12,478 nt of DNA from Oscillospiraceae bacterium (GTDB lineage Bacteria; Bacillota; Clostridia; Oscillospirales; Oscillospiraceae): the NCBI GenBank assembly GCA_016290695.1, contig JAEEUX010000050.1:1-12478 (forward strand), read 5' to 3'. Shown in pieces: positions 1 through 6,369 of this stretch; position 1 is the stretch's first letter, and every line of letters starts with the position of its first letter. The notes under the pieces are model-generated. The model was not told the DNA's origin. It saw nothing but the letters and a program-made list of their open reading frames with translations, and did no database searches. The position numbers were made by a program, and so were the translations under genes.

Positions 1-45
1 TGACAGCGCAATCTTTGCGCCGGAATTATGCGGTGTTGCCATAAT
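1..45. repeat. Partial dispersed repeat at window edge
   Basis: The reverse complement of bases 17-40 matches bases 6314-6337 at 22 of 24 positions, so this stretch is one copy of a short dispersed repeat. It also holds a perfect small hairpin: GCGCAA at 6-11 pairs with TTGCGC at 15-20 around a TCT loop. The copy may continue beyond the left edge. No open frame of interest covers it. Its nature (MITE end, REP-like unit or remnant) cannot be decided from one window. Confidence 0.5.
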
Positions 46-181
46 GTTCGATGTGTGCCGTTTGTAAAACGATTGCCAGTCCCGTAGGGCGCTCCGACCT
101 CGGCGCGCCGCCGCTGGCACTTGCCATTTGCATCGTGTACGACGTTTGCTGCTTATCGGCAGGGAACGCTGCGACCAGCGT

Positions 182-310
182 TACGCGAATATACGATCTC
201 TCAGGCGGCTACGCCGCCTGTTCCCCTTATCGAAGGGGAGCAAAGGCACCTTCGGCGTTGGGCGACCTCGCAGACATTTCCCCTCTGCACGGGGCGCCTG
301 CGCCGAAGCT
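182..310. repeat. Cluster of nested palindromes (REP/MITE-like, non-coding)
   Basis: Three inverted repeats lie in tandem. CAGGCGGC (202-209) pairs with GCCGCCTG (213-220) over a TAC loop. CCCCTT (223-228) pairs with AAGGGG (233-238) over a 4-base loop. CTTCGGCG (250-257) pairs with CGCCGAAG (301-308), enclosing a further CCCC/GGGG palindrome near 280-294. Short frames over this stretch resemble no protein family, so I treat it as a structured intergenic repeat. Bases 46-181 and 311-330 show nothing I can name. Confidence 0.5.
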
Positions 311-330
311 CAATAAACGCGCCGGCGCAC

Positions 331-359
331 TTGAATAACCCGAAATATTTTGCTATTAT
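331..359 (+). promoter_or_regulatory. Sigma-A-type promoter of the DUF4342/two-component operon
   Basis: TTGAAT (331-336) and TATTAT (354-359) are separated by exactly 17 bases, close to the housekeeping consensus. Transcription would start near 366 and give a leader of about 155 nt before the start codon at 522. There is no other good promoter before 522 and none in the gaps between the next two genes, so this probably drives all three. Confidence 0.65.
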
Positions 360-420
360 AAAGCTACCGAATTTTTTGAAAATAAACGCAGTTTTAATCT
401 GTTTTTAATTATTCTCCTAT

Positions 421-515
421 GCGCTTTTAATTTCCGGGGCTTATTCTTTAGCCATCAAGCGGAGGGAAACTCCTCCCAAGAAAACAAATTAAAAGCGCTG
501 AAAGCGTGAGGAGGA
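421..515 (+). promoter_or_regulatory. Structured 5' leader RNA with possible Shine-Dalgarno sequestration
   Basis: A perfect 13-bp inverted repeat (421-433 with 486-498) closes a 52-nt loop. Inside are two smaller hairpins: GGCT (438-441) with AGCC (450-453), and GGAGG (461-465) with CCTCC (472-476). The fold resembles a three-way junction ending about 10 nt before the ribosome-binding site GAGGAGG near 509-515. CTCCTC at 470-475 is complementary to that site, so pairing could switch between the leader hairpin and the Shine-Dalgarno sequence. It matches no riboswitch class I know. The pairing is seen directly; regulation is inferred. Confidence 0.45.
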
Positions 516-521
516 AAAATT

Positions 522-1052
522 ATGGATAACTTTGAAATGACTGAAAAGCTCGTGGAGAAAACCGGCGTAAGCTTTGCGGAAGCAAAGGAAGCGCTCGAAA
601 AAACCGGCTGGAATCTGCTCGACGCCGTTATACTCCTCGAAAAAGAGGGCAAGACGGAGAAGAAGTCCGCCAGCTACTCGACGGGCGCGAACGTCGCCCC
701 TGAATTCGTTCCCGCCGTGCGCGAGAGCGAGTGCAGGAAGAAGGCCAAGAGCTTTTGGAAGACCGTAAAGCATTTTCTTACGAACAACAAGGTCGTGGTC
801 AAGGATAAATTCGGCAGCGAGGTTATTTCCGTTCCCGTGTGGCTCGGTATCTTAGCCTTTATCCTTGCCTTCTGGCTCATCATCATCTCCATCGTAGTCG
901 CCTTCATCTTCGGCTACAGGATATCCTTCATCGGCCCCGACCTCGGCAGCCCCACGTTAAACTCAGCCATTAATAAGGCTGCCAGCGCCGCGGAAAACTT
1001 CGTAAACGAAGTGAAGGAGCGCCATGTGGAGCACAGCGGCGAGACTAAGTAA
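522..1052 (+). CDS. DUF4342 protein: UBA-like domain plus one membrane segment
   Basis: This 176-residue protein fits the DUF4342 family. Residues 5-45 look like a three-helix UBA/TS-N-type domain, with the pattern EKTGVSFAEAKEALEKTGW followed by N-L-L-D-A-V. A basic linker (about 70-100) leads to one strong membrane helix at about 105-132, and the tail from 146 to 170 is a likely amphipathic helix. The start is chosen by the strong GAGGAGG site about 8 bases upstream. The UBA-like fold usually binds peptides or nascent chains, but no function is established for this family. The gene is the first of an operon with a response regulator 38 bp downstream and a kinase after it. A role in membrane-stress sensing, or as an accessory of the kinase, is a guess from context only. 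Confidence 0.85.
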   Translation: MDNFEMTEKLVEKTGVSFAEAKEALEKTGWNLLDAVILLEKEGKTEKKSASYSTGANVAPEFVPAVRESECRKKAKSFWKTVKHFLTNNKVVVKDKFGSEVISVPVWLGILAFILAFWLIIISIVVAFIFGYRISFIGPDLGSPTLNSAINKAASAAENFVNEVKERHVEHSGETK

Positions 1053-1090
1053 GCTCCACCTCAAATAATCACAACAGGACGGTACAGGCT

Positions 1091-1765
1091 ATGGCAGACA
1101 GGATTTTGATCATAGAGGACGAAGAAAAAATCGCGCGCTACATCGAGCTTGAGCTTTCGCATGAGGGCTATGAGGTCGCCAAACGCGGCGACGGCTGCGA
1201 AGGGCTCGAGGAAGCGCAGCGCGGCGGATATGATTTGATCCTGCTTGACATTATGCTTCCGGGACTCAATGGGCTTGAGGTTTTGCGCCGCCTGCGCAAG
1301 ACCTCAGGCATTCCCGTTATTCTGCTTACCGCGCGAGATGCCGTTATGGACAAGGTTTCGGGGCTCGATCTCGGCGCGGACGATTATATAACCAAGCCCT
1401 TCGCGATAGAGGAGCTGCTTGCGAGGATTCGCCTCGCCATGCGCCACAAGGAGCAGACCAAGCCCTCGGACGAGCTTACGGCGGGGGCACTCTCGGTTTT
1501 CCCGGCGAAACGCGAGGTGCGCTATGGCAGCGACCTTATCGAGCTGAGCGCCAAGGAATTCGACCTTCTGCATAAGCTCGTTATGAACAAAAACATAGTC
1601 ATGTCGCGCGATACGCTCCTCAACGAGATATGGGGCTACGATTATTTCGGCGAAACGAACGTGGTGGATGTTTATATACGGCATCTGCGTTCCAAGCTTG
1701 ACGACGTTTACGGCGTCACGATAATTTCCACCGTTCGCAGCGTCGGGTATGTGATCAAGGATTAA
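1091..1765 (+). CDS. OmpR/PhoB-family response regulator
   Basis: This is a cytoplasmic DNA-binding response regulator of 224 residues, the normal family length. The receiver domain (about 3-117) has the acidic pair E9/D10, phospho-acceptor D53 in LLDIMLPG, switch residue T80 and conserved K102 in ITKPF. The C-terminal winged helix (about 128-222) has the OmpR signature L-S-A-K-E-F-D-L-L, and ends V-R-S-V-G-Y-V-I-K-D. It should be phosphorylated by the kinase encoded 7 bp downstream. The start has only a modest site (AGGACGG), about 10 bases upstream. It is probably co-transcribed with the DUF4342 gene, since the 38-bp gap shows no promoter. Target genes cannot be told from the sequence. It resembles ArlR/CiaR-like regulators in general, but I do not assign a symbol. 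Confidence 0.95.
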   Translation: MADRILIIEDEEKIARYIELELSHEGYEVAKRGDGCEGLEEAQRGGYDLILLDIMLPGLNGLEVLRRLRKTSGIPVILLTARDAVMDKVSGLDLGADDYITKPFAIEELLARIRLAMRHKEQTKPSDELTAGALSVFPAKREVRYGSDLIELSAKEFDLLHKLVMNKNIVMSRDTLLNEIWGYDYFGETNVVDVYIRHLRSKLDDVYGVTIISTVRSVGYVIKD

Positions 1766-1772
1766 AATTCCT

Positions 1773-3008
1773 ATGGATAAAAAGAATAAGAAAAGGCCGC
1801 CGCGAACGCGGTCTATTGCGAGAAAAATTAATTTTTCGTTCTTTTTCGACCTTTTTTGGATGTTTCTTTTCGTCGACGTGCTCCTTGTCGGCTTTGAGCT
1901 CTGGCCCTGGCTCATGAAGCTCAATGCCGGGGAGGTGAGCGGCGAAGTCGTCATCCTGCGCTTAAACCATATCATCGAGCAGCCGATTTATATGGCTGTC
2001 GCCGCCGTCGAGGGATTTTTCCTCATAACACAGCTCCTTTTCGGCTCGGGCAAGGTGAGGCACAGCCTCAAGCCGCTGGATGAAATCGCCTCCGCCGCGA
2101 TAAATTTTGACGAAAAGGTTTCCGGCATAGACGAGGAGGCCTTCCGCCGCCTCGAAAACGCGATAGACAGCGTGGATTCCGCCTCGGAGAAGGGGCGCGT
2201 CCAGACCGGCGAAAAGGAGCTCGAAGGGCTCGAAGTTGCGGTGAATAACCTCATCCAGCGTATGCGGGACTCATATTTGCAGCAGGCGCGCTTTGTATCC
2301 GACGCTTCGCACGAGCTGAGAACGCCGATCGCCGTTATTAAGGGCTATGCCGATATGCTCGACCGCTGGGGCAAGACGGACGAAAAGGTGCTGGAGGAGT
2401 CCATCGAGGCGATAAAAAGCGAAAGCGAGCACATGAACCACCTCGTCGAGCAGCTTCTTTTCCTCGCGCGAGGCGATACCGGGCGGGCGAAAATGGAATT
2501 TACGGATTTTGACCTCGCAGCGCTTCTGCATGAGGTATACGACGAATACAGCATGATAGACTCGGCGCACGCCTTCTCTATAGAGGCCGCCGTGCCCATC
2601 CCGCTTTACGGCGACCAGTCCATGATAAAGCAGACGGCGCGCATACTCATTGATAACGCGATAAAATATACGCCGCAGGGCGGCAGCATAGCCATCCGCG
2701 CTCAGAGCCTTTTTGCCGGCGCGTCCTTCTCCGTGCAGGACAGCGGCATCGGCATAAGCGAGACGGCGGCGCCGCATATTTTTGAGCGCTTTTACCGCGC
2801 CGACAGCTCCCGCGCGCGCGAAACGGGCGGCACGGGCCTCGGCCTTTCCATAGCCAAGTGGATAGTCGATAAGCATAGAGGCTCGTTTGAAATAGTCTCG
2901 CGCGAGGAGCTGGGAACGAGGATAACCGTGACGCTTCCGCACCTGCCGCATGAAACGGCGAAGCCCGGCGGCGCGGGAAACGCTGATAATACACAGCCCC
3001 GGCAGTGA
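1773..3008 (+). CDS. Membrane sensor histidine kinase
   Basis: This 411-residue class I histidine kinase is the partner of the upstream regulator. Two hydrophobic segments (about 21-48 and 72-91) flank only about 23 outside residues, too few for a classic sensor domain. A HAMP-like linker follows, with the Pro-containing helix 97-112 (SLKPLDEIASAA) and a second helix at about 149-167. The gap between them is longer than in a standard HAMP. The H-box S-D-A-S-H-E-L-R-T-P puts the phospho-acceptor at H180. The ATPase domain shows the N-box (DNAIKYTP), G1 (DSGIGI), F (FERFYR) and G2 (GGTGLGLSIAK). The start follows the regulator stop by 7 bp with only a weak ribosome site, so translation may be coupled. 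The terminator begins within its last codons. Confidence 0.93.
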   Translation: MDKKNKKRPPRTRSIARKINFSFFFDLFWMFLFVDVLLVGFELWPWLMKLNAGEVSGEVVILRLNHIIEQPIYMAVAAVEGFFLITQLLFGSGKVRHSLKPLDEIASAAINFDEKVSGIDEEAFRRLENAIDSVDSASEKGRVQTGEKELEGLEVAVNNLIQRMRDSYLQQARFVSDASHELRTPIAVIKGYADMLDRWGKTDEKVLEESIEAIKSESEHMNHLVEQLLFLARGDTGRAKMEFTDFDLAALLHEVYDEYSMIDSAHAFSIEAAVPIPLYGDQSMIKQTARILIDNAIKYTPQGGSIAIRAQSLFAGASFSVQDSGIGISETAAPHIFERFYRADSSRARETGGTGLGLSIAKWIVDKHRGSFEIVSREELGTRITVTLPHLPHETAKPGGAGNADNTQPRQ

Positions 3009-3030
3009 TGCTTCTCACGCCGGGGCTTTT
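2995..3030 (+). terminator. Rho-independent terminator of the two-component operon
   Basis: AGCCCCGGC (2995-3003) pairs with GCCGGGGCT (3019-3027), and inside it GTGA pairs with TCAC. A TTTT run follows the stem. The kinase stop codon TGA (3006-3008) lies inside the hairpin. In the opposite direction the stem is not followed by a T-run, so it should act only on plus-strand transcripts. Confidence 0.85.
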
Positions 3031-3043
3031 GCCGTACAGAGGC

Positions 3044-3320
3044 TAGCCTGACGGTGCCAATTTGAACACGCTGAAAGCTGCGTTCTTTCGTCTCTTTTCG
3101 TTTTTTCTTCTTCGATGGGCGTCAGCCCATCTTCATCAGAAAAAACAAAAATCGACAGAAATTACTTGCTTTCAGTTCGCAGAAGTTTTGCCGGAGCAGA
3201 TTTTCGGCAAAACGAGGAAAGCGGCGCTGCGGAATACTTTGTGTATTTCCAAGCCGTTTGACGAAGTGTTGGCGGAAATCTGCCCGTCAAAACCGCGTTC
3301 TAATTGGCGCCGTCAGGCTA
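3044..3320. mobile_element. MITE with 22-bp terminal inverted repeats and TA target duplication
   Basis: The element core runs from 3046 to 3318 (273 bp). Its ends are inverted repeats, GCCTGACGG-T-GCCAATT-T-GAAC at 3046-3067 and the same at 3297-3318 on the other strand, matching at 20 of 22 bases. A TA dinucleotide flanks both ends (3044-3045 and 3319-3320), as expected for IS630/Tc1-mariner-type transposition. Inside are perfect hairpins: GATGGGC/GCCCATC (3114-3131), GTTTTGCCG/CGGCAAAAC (3185-3213) and TTTGACG/CGTCAAA (3257-3291). There is no transposase; the short open frames across it resemble no protein. A non-autonomous element moved in trans is the simplest reading. It sits between two convergent genes and supplies the last base of the sigE stop codon. 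Confidence 0.8.
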
Positions 3321-4028
3321 CATATTCTTCGTCATTTCACGCTTGAGCCGCCCGATTATCCGCTTTTCAAGGCGCGAGATGTAGGACTGCGATATGCCCA
3401 TGAGCTCGGCGACCTCCTTCTGCGTCTGCTCGCGCCTGCCGCCGAGACCGAAGCGCATGTCTATTATCGCGCGCTCGCGGGAATTCAGATGCCCGAGGGC
3501 TTCAAAAAGAAGCTTCCTGTCCGCCGCGTCCTCGAGCGGGCGCATCACGGTGTCGTTCTCCGTGCCGAGAACCTCAGACAGCAGAAGCTCGTTGCCGTCC
3601 CAGTCCGTGTTCAGCGGCTCGTCGAGCGAAACCTCAAGCTTGCCCTTGCCGGTTTTGCGAAGGTGCATGAGGATTTCGTTTTCAATGCAGCGGGAGGCGT
3701 AGGTCGCGAGCTTGATGCGCTTTTCGGGGTTATAGGTGTTAGCCGCCTTGATTAGCCCTATGGTGCCGATGGAAATGAGGTCCTCAAGGTTGTGACCCGT
3801 GTTTTCAAAGCGCCGCGCTATGTAAACTACGAGACGGAGGTTGTGCTCGATAAGCTCCTGCTTCGCCTTTTCGCGGCCCTCGCCGCCGAGCTGCGCTATA
3901 AGCTCCTCCTCGCGCTCCTTTTCCAGCGGCGCGGGCAGGGTTTCGCTGCCGTTTATGTAGTGTACGCTTTCGGGCCGCGCACGAAACAGCAACGCGTATA
4001 TTTTGCTGATTATGGTTTTGACGTCCAT
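3318..4028 (-). CDS. sigE: RNA polymerase sporulation sigma factor SigE (pro-sigma-E)
   Basis: SigE directs early mother-cell gene expression during endospore formation. The 236-residue protein matches the family closely. Region 2 contains NLRLVVYIARRFENTG (about 63-78), DLISIGTIGLIKA and the -10 recognition stretch KLATYASRCIENEIL (106-120). The family hallmark D-W-D-G-N-E-L-L-L-S lies at 142-151. Region 4 has the helix-turn-helix QKEVAELMGISQSYISRLEKR (203-223). The amphipathic N-terminus (1 to about 20, before HYINGSE) is the inhibitory pro-sequence that SpoIIGA removes. The ATG has AAGGA about 10 bases upstream. The protein ends at a normal C-terminus; its TAG stop is formed by a target TA and the first base of the adjacent MITE. 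spoIIGA lies 60 bp upstream. sigG, which follows sigE in B. subtilis and many clostridia, is absent here. Confidence 0.97.
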   Translation of the reverse strand: MDVKTIISKIYALLFRARPESVHYINGSETLPAPLEKEREEELIAQLGGEGREKAKQELIEHNLRLVVYIARRFENTGHNLEDLISIGTIGLIKAANTYNPEKRIKLATYASRCIENEILMHLRKTGKGKLEVSLDEPLNTDWDGNELLLSEVLGTENDTVMRPLEDAADRKLLFEALGHLNSRERAIIDMRFGLGGRREQTQKEVAELMGISQSYISRLEKRIIGRLKREMTKNM

Positions 4029-4088
4029 TTATGACCAGTCCTTTCGCGGGTATGATTTGAATAGGTGAAGAGTGTTTTGCCTGAAGCT

Positions 4089-4904
4089 TTATGCTTCTCC
4101 GTTTATTATTGCCGAGTATTCTCCCTTGGCGGATAATTTGTTCGGCGCGAGCGCCGCAATCGCGGGTGAAACGCGCCTTTTGCCGAGGCGTAATTCGTCC
4201 GGACGGAAGCAAAGAAGCATACCGCTGCTTACGCCGACGGAGGAATAGGGCAGCAGACGAAAAAGCGGCGTGCAGCCTGCTTTTCCGAGCGCTTCAAGAC
4301 GTTCGGGCGGGGAAACGCCGGAAGTTTCGGCAAGGATGCTGCGGGTTTCCGGCGGCAGAAGCTTAACGAGCAGCGCTTCATCCGCAATCAGTACCGGCGC
4401 GCCCGTAACGGCGTCGCGCAGGCTGTTGCCAGTATCGCGCAGCGCCATGAGGCTGACGCTCCTGCTGCCCAAACGCAGAACGGCCTTTTCCGGGCCTCCG
4501 CGCGCGGCGGAATAGCGGAGCGCAACGCCGAGCAGCGCGTAGGAGAGAGCGAAGCTCAACAGCATCTGCTTTGCCCCGAATTTTCCGCAGGCCAGCGAAA
4601 CGGCGACGGTGACCCCCGCAAACGCCGCACCCGACGCGGCGAAAACCGCCGCCGCGCGGAAAAACCCGCGCCCCGCGCCGAAAGCGGCCAGCAGCATCAA
4701 AAGCGCCGAGGCGAGCTTGAACACCCAGCAGGCAGCCGCCGAGCAGCCCAGAACGAGCGCAGCCGAATAGCCTGCGCCGATCGCCGCGCCCGCCAAAAGC
4801 CGGGGAAGCGGCGCATTTTTCGCGCAAAGCCTGTCAACGGCGAGCAGCAGCAGGAAATCCGCGCTCAGCTCGGATAATATGAGCGTATCGAGAGAGATTA
4901 CCAC
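4089..4904 (-). CDS. spoIIGA: Pro-sigma-E processing aspartic protease SpoIIGA
   Basis: SpoIIGA sits in the sporulation septum and cleaves the pro-sequence of SigE in the mother cell after a signal from the forespore. The N-terminal half (about 1-135) is hydrophobic and Ala/Leu-rich, fitting the multi-pass membrane domain. The C-terminal half has the aspartic-protease motif L-R-D-T-G-N at 155-160, with D157 as the likely catalytic residue. Further family marks are FRLLPYSSVG (215-224), the F-R-P-D turn and the tail K-L-S-A-K-G-E-Y-S-A-I-I. The length of 271 residues is somewhat short beside 309 in B. subtilis. The start is a GTG at 4904-4902, preceded by AGAGGGGG about 9 bases upstream. It is encoded directly before its substrate sigE, probably as one transcript. 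I see no clear Spo0A box upstream. Confidence 0.93.
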   Translation of the reverse strand: MVISLDTLILSELSADFLLLLAVDRLCAKNAPLPRLLAGAAIGAGYSAALVLGCSAAACWVFKLASALLMLLAAFGAGRGFFRAAAVFAASGAAFAGVTVAVSLACGKFGAKQMLLSFALSYALLGVALRYSAARGGPEKAVLRLGSRSVSLMALRDTGNSLRDAVTGAPVLIADEALLVKLLPPETRSILAETSGVSPPERLEALGKAGCTPLFRLLPYSSVGVSSGMLLCFRPDELRLGKRRVSPAIAALAPNKLSAKGEYSAIINGEA

Positions 4905-4927
4905 GCGCGCCGCCCCCTCTGGATATT

Positions 4928-4957
4928 AGTATAAGTCCATAACAGCAGTATAAAACC
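4928..4957 (-). promoter_or_regulatory. Possible spoIIGA-sigE promoter
   Basis: On the minus strand TATACT (4933-4928) is a good -10 about 24 bases before the GTG start. The hexamer 18 bases further up, GGTTTT, is a poor -35. A missing -35 is common for promoters that need an activator such as Spo0A~P, but no TGTCGAA-like box is evident. The -10 lies just past the hisC terminator, whose stem overlaps the -35 zone. Confidence 0.3.
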
Positions 4958-4994
4958 GGCTCCCCGCGAAAAAGGTCTTTCACAGGGAGCCGGT
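4951..4994 (-). terminator. Rho-independent terminator downstream of hisC
   Basis: ACCGGCTCCC (4955-4964) and GGGAGCCGGT (4985-4994) form a perfect 10-bp stem with a 20-base loop. Read on the minus strand the stem is followed by TTTTAT, so it ends hisC transcription 20 bp after its stop. On the plus strand it is followed by AATTTTT and could act in both directions. It separates the hisC unit from spoIIGA-sigE. Confidence 0.8.
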
Positions 4995-5013
4995 AATTTT
5001 TGATTATTCTTTT

Positions 5014-6075
5014 TTATTCTGACAGTATCTTCTTGATAGCGGCGATGAGCGCGTCCGTTTCTTCGTCGGTTCCTACGCTTATTCTCAGACGGTCGGAAAT
5101 CCTCGGCTTATTGAAATAACGCACCAGGACGCCGTTTTCCCGCAGCTTTTTGAAAAGCTCCTCCGCCGAAATGCCGGAGGGTCTTGCAAAGAGGAAATTC
5201 GCGCTCGAAGGAAGAACGTCGAAGCCGAGCGCGCGGAGCTCGGTGGCGCATCTTTCGCGCGTTGCTATGAGCTTGGAGCGGCACTTATCAAAATAATCCC
5301 TGTCAAGGAGCGCCGCCGCGCCGCCCGCTATTGCGCTGCGGTCAAGCGTATAGGAGTTTATGGAGTTTTTGACGGCGTTGAGCGCGGCGATGAGGTTGGC
5401 GCTGCCCATGGCCCAGCCGACGCGAAGCCCCGCGAGGGAATAGGACTTGCTGCAGGTGCGGACGACAAGCAGGTTCGGGTATTTATCTATGAGCGGGAGG
5501 GCGCTTTCGCCGCCGAAGTCAACGTAAGCTTCGTCCACGATTACAAGGCTTTCGGGGTTTCCCGCGACTATTCTTTCGATCTCCGCGAGCGGGAGGGCGA
5601 TGCTCGTCGGCGCGTTGGGGTTTGCGATAACGACGCCGCCGTTCGGGCGGAGGAAACCCTCGACGTTTATCGTGAAATCCTCATTGAGAGGCACGGTCTC
5701 ATACTTGACGGCGTAAAGCTCCGCGTAAACGAGGTAGAAGCTGTAGGAAATATCGGGGAACAAAACGGGCTTGTCGCCGCCGAAAAATGCGGGGAAGCAC
5801 ATGGATAGAACCTCGTCCGAGCCGTTGCCCGCGAAGATCTGGTCTTCCTTCAGTCCGAAAACCTTCGCCGCCGCCTTTATAAATTCGCCCGATTCCGGGT
5901 CCGGGTAAAGGCGCATGTCCGCGCCGCCGGCCGAGCGCATGGCCTCCATAGCGGCGGGGGAGGGGGGATAGGGGTTTTCGTTCGTGTTGAGCTTTATGTA
6001 TTTCTTGTCCTTGGGCTGCTCGCCGGGGACGTAAGGCTCAAGGTTTTTAATTCTGTCGCTCCAAAATTCTTTCAT
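5014..6075 (-). CDS. hisC: Histidinol-phosphate aminotransferase
   Basis: This pyridoxal-phosphate enzyme interconverts imidazole acetol phosphate and histidinol phosphate with glutamate as donor, in histidine synthesis. The 353 residues match the family length and fold type I. Visible motifs are KLNTNENPYPPSP (28-40), the cofactor-phosphate region AGNGSDE (82-88), ANPNAPT (151-157), VIVDEAYVDF (178-187), the Schiff-base K210 in T-C-S-K-S-Y-S-L-A-G-L-R, and R218. Its ATG overlaps the stop of the upstream DUF951 gene in an ATGA, so the two are likely translationally coupled. No other his gene is in the window. An orphan hisC of this kind may also serve aromatic amino-acid transamination, or work with a distant his operon. 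A cobalamin-related relative (CobD/CobC) is less likely, given the NENP and DEAY motifs. Confidence 0.93.
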   Translation of the reverse strand: MKEFWSDRIKNLEPYVPGEQPKDKKYIKLNTNENPYPPSPAAMEAMRSAGGADMRLYPDPESGEFIKAAAKVFGLKEDQIFAGNGSDEVLSMCFPAFFGGDKPVLFPDISYSFYLVYAELYAVKYETVPLNEDFTINVEGFLRPNGGVVIANPNAPTSIALPLAEIERIVAGNPESLVIVDEAYVDFGGESALPLIDKYPNLLVVRTCSKSYSLAGLRVGWAMGSANLIAALNAVKNSINSYTLDRSAIAGGAAALLDRDYFDKCRSKLIATRERCATELRALGFDVLPSSANFLFARPSGISAEELFKKLRENGVLVRYFNKPRISDRLRISVGTDEETDALIAAIKKILSE

Positions 6076-6266
6076 TTTTCCGCCTCCGTAACGGGTTCGA
6101 TTTTTTTGATGTTTTTTTCGAGCTTGCTTCTCGCTATCATTACCTCATGCCCGCAGCCGAGGCAGACGATTTTGAAGTCCGCGCCTATGCGCGTTACGCG
6201 CCAGCGCTTTTCGCCGCAGGGATGTTCTTTTTTTAAAGTTAAAATATCTCCGACGGAAATGTTCAT
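6072..6266 (-). CDS. DUF951 small zinc-ribbon-like protein
   Basis: This 64-residue protein belongs to DUF951, a small family common in Bacillota with no firm function. It starts MNISVGDILTLKKEHPCG and carries a Cys/His cluster: H-P-C-G, then C-L-G-C-G-H about 20 residues later, fitting a zinc ribbon or knuckle. The family phrase W-x-V-x-R-I-G-A-D-F-K-I-x-C is intact. The frame continues upstream to 6449, but that part does not resemble the family. The ATG at 6266 has GAGGGACGG about 8-12 bases upstream and gives the normal family length. Its stop overlaps the hisC start by 4 bases (ATGA). Confidence 0.9.
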   Translation of the reverse strand: MNISVGDILTLKKEHPCGEKRWRVTRIGADFKIVCLGCGHEVMIARSKLEKNIKKIEPVTEAEK

Positions 6267-6313
6267 AACGATACCGTCCCTCATAAAAGAAATAAAATAG
6301 GGAATACTGCTAA

Positions 6314-6337
6314 GGCAACCCCGCATAATTGCGGCGC
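6314..6337 (+). repeat. Second copy of the dispersed repeat seen at the window start
   Basis: These 24 bases (GGCAAC-C-CCGCATAATT-G-CGGCGC) match the reverse complement of bases 17-40 at 22 positions. The copy lies in the 103-bp gap between the divergent DUF951 and 6370 genes, so it may overlap their promoters. On the minus strand a weak candidate promoter, TTGCCT with a 17-base spacer and TTATTT, has its -35 starting inside the repeat. Confidence 0.5.
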
Positions 6338-6369
6338 TTCGACTGTGCCGCAGGAAAGGAAGCCTGAGA

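Noticed and set aside
51..408. Overlapping short plus-strand open frames
   Set aside because: They run through the palindrome cluster, have no ribosome site and resemble no protein.
3062..3346. 94-residue open frame across the MITE
   Set aside because: It lies almost wholly in the non-coding element, crosses its end into the sigE antisense strand and has no family resemblance or ribosome site.
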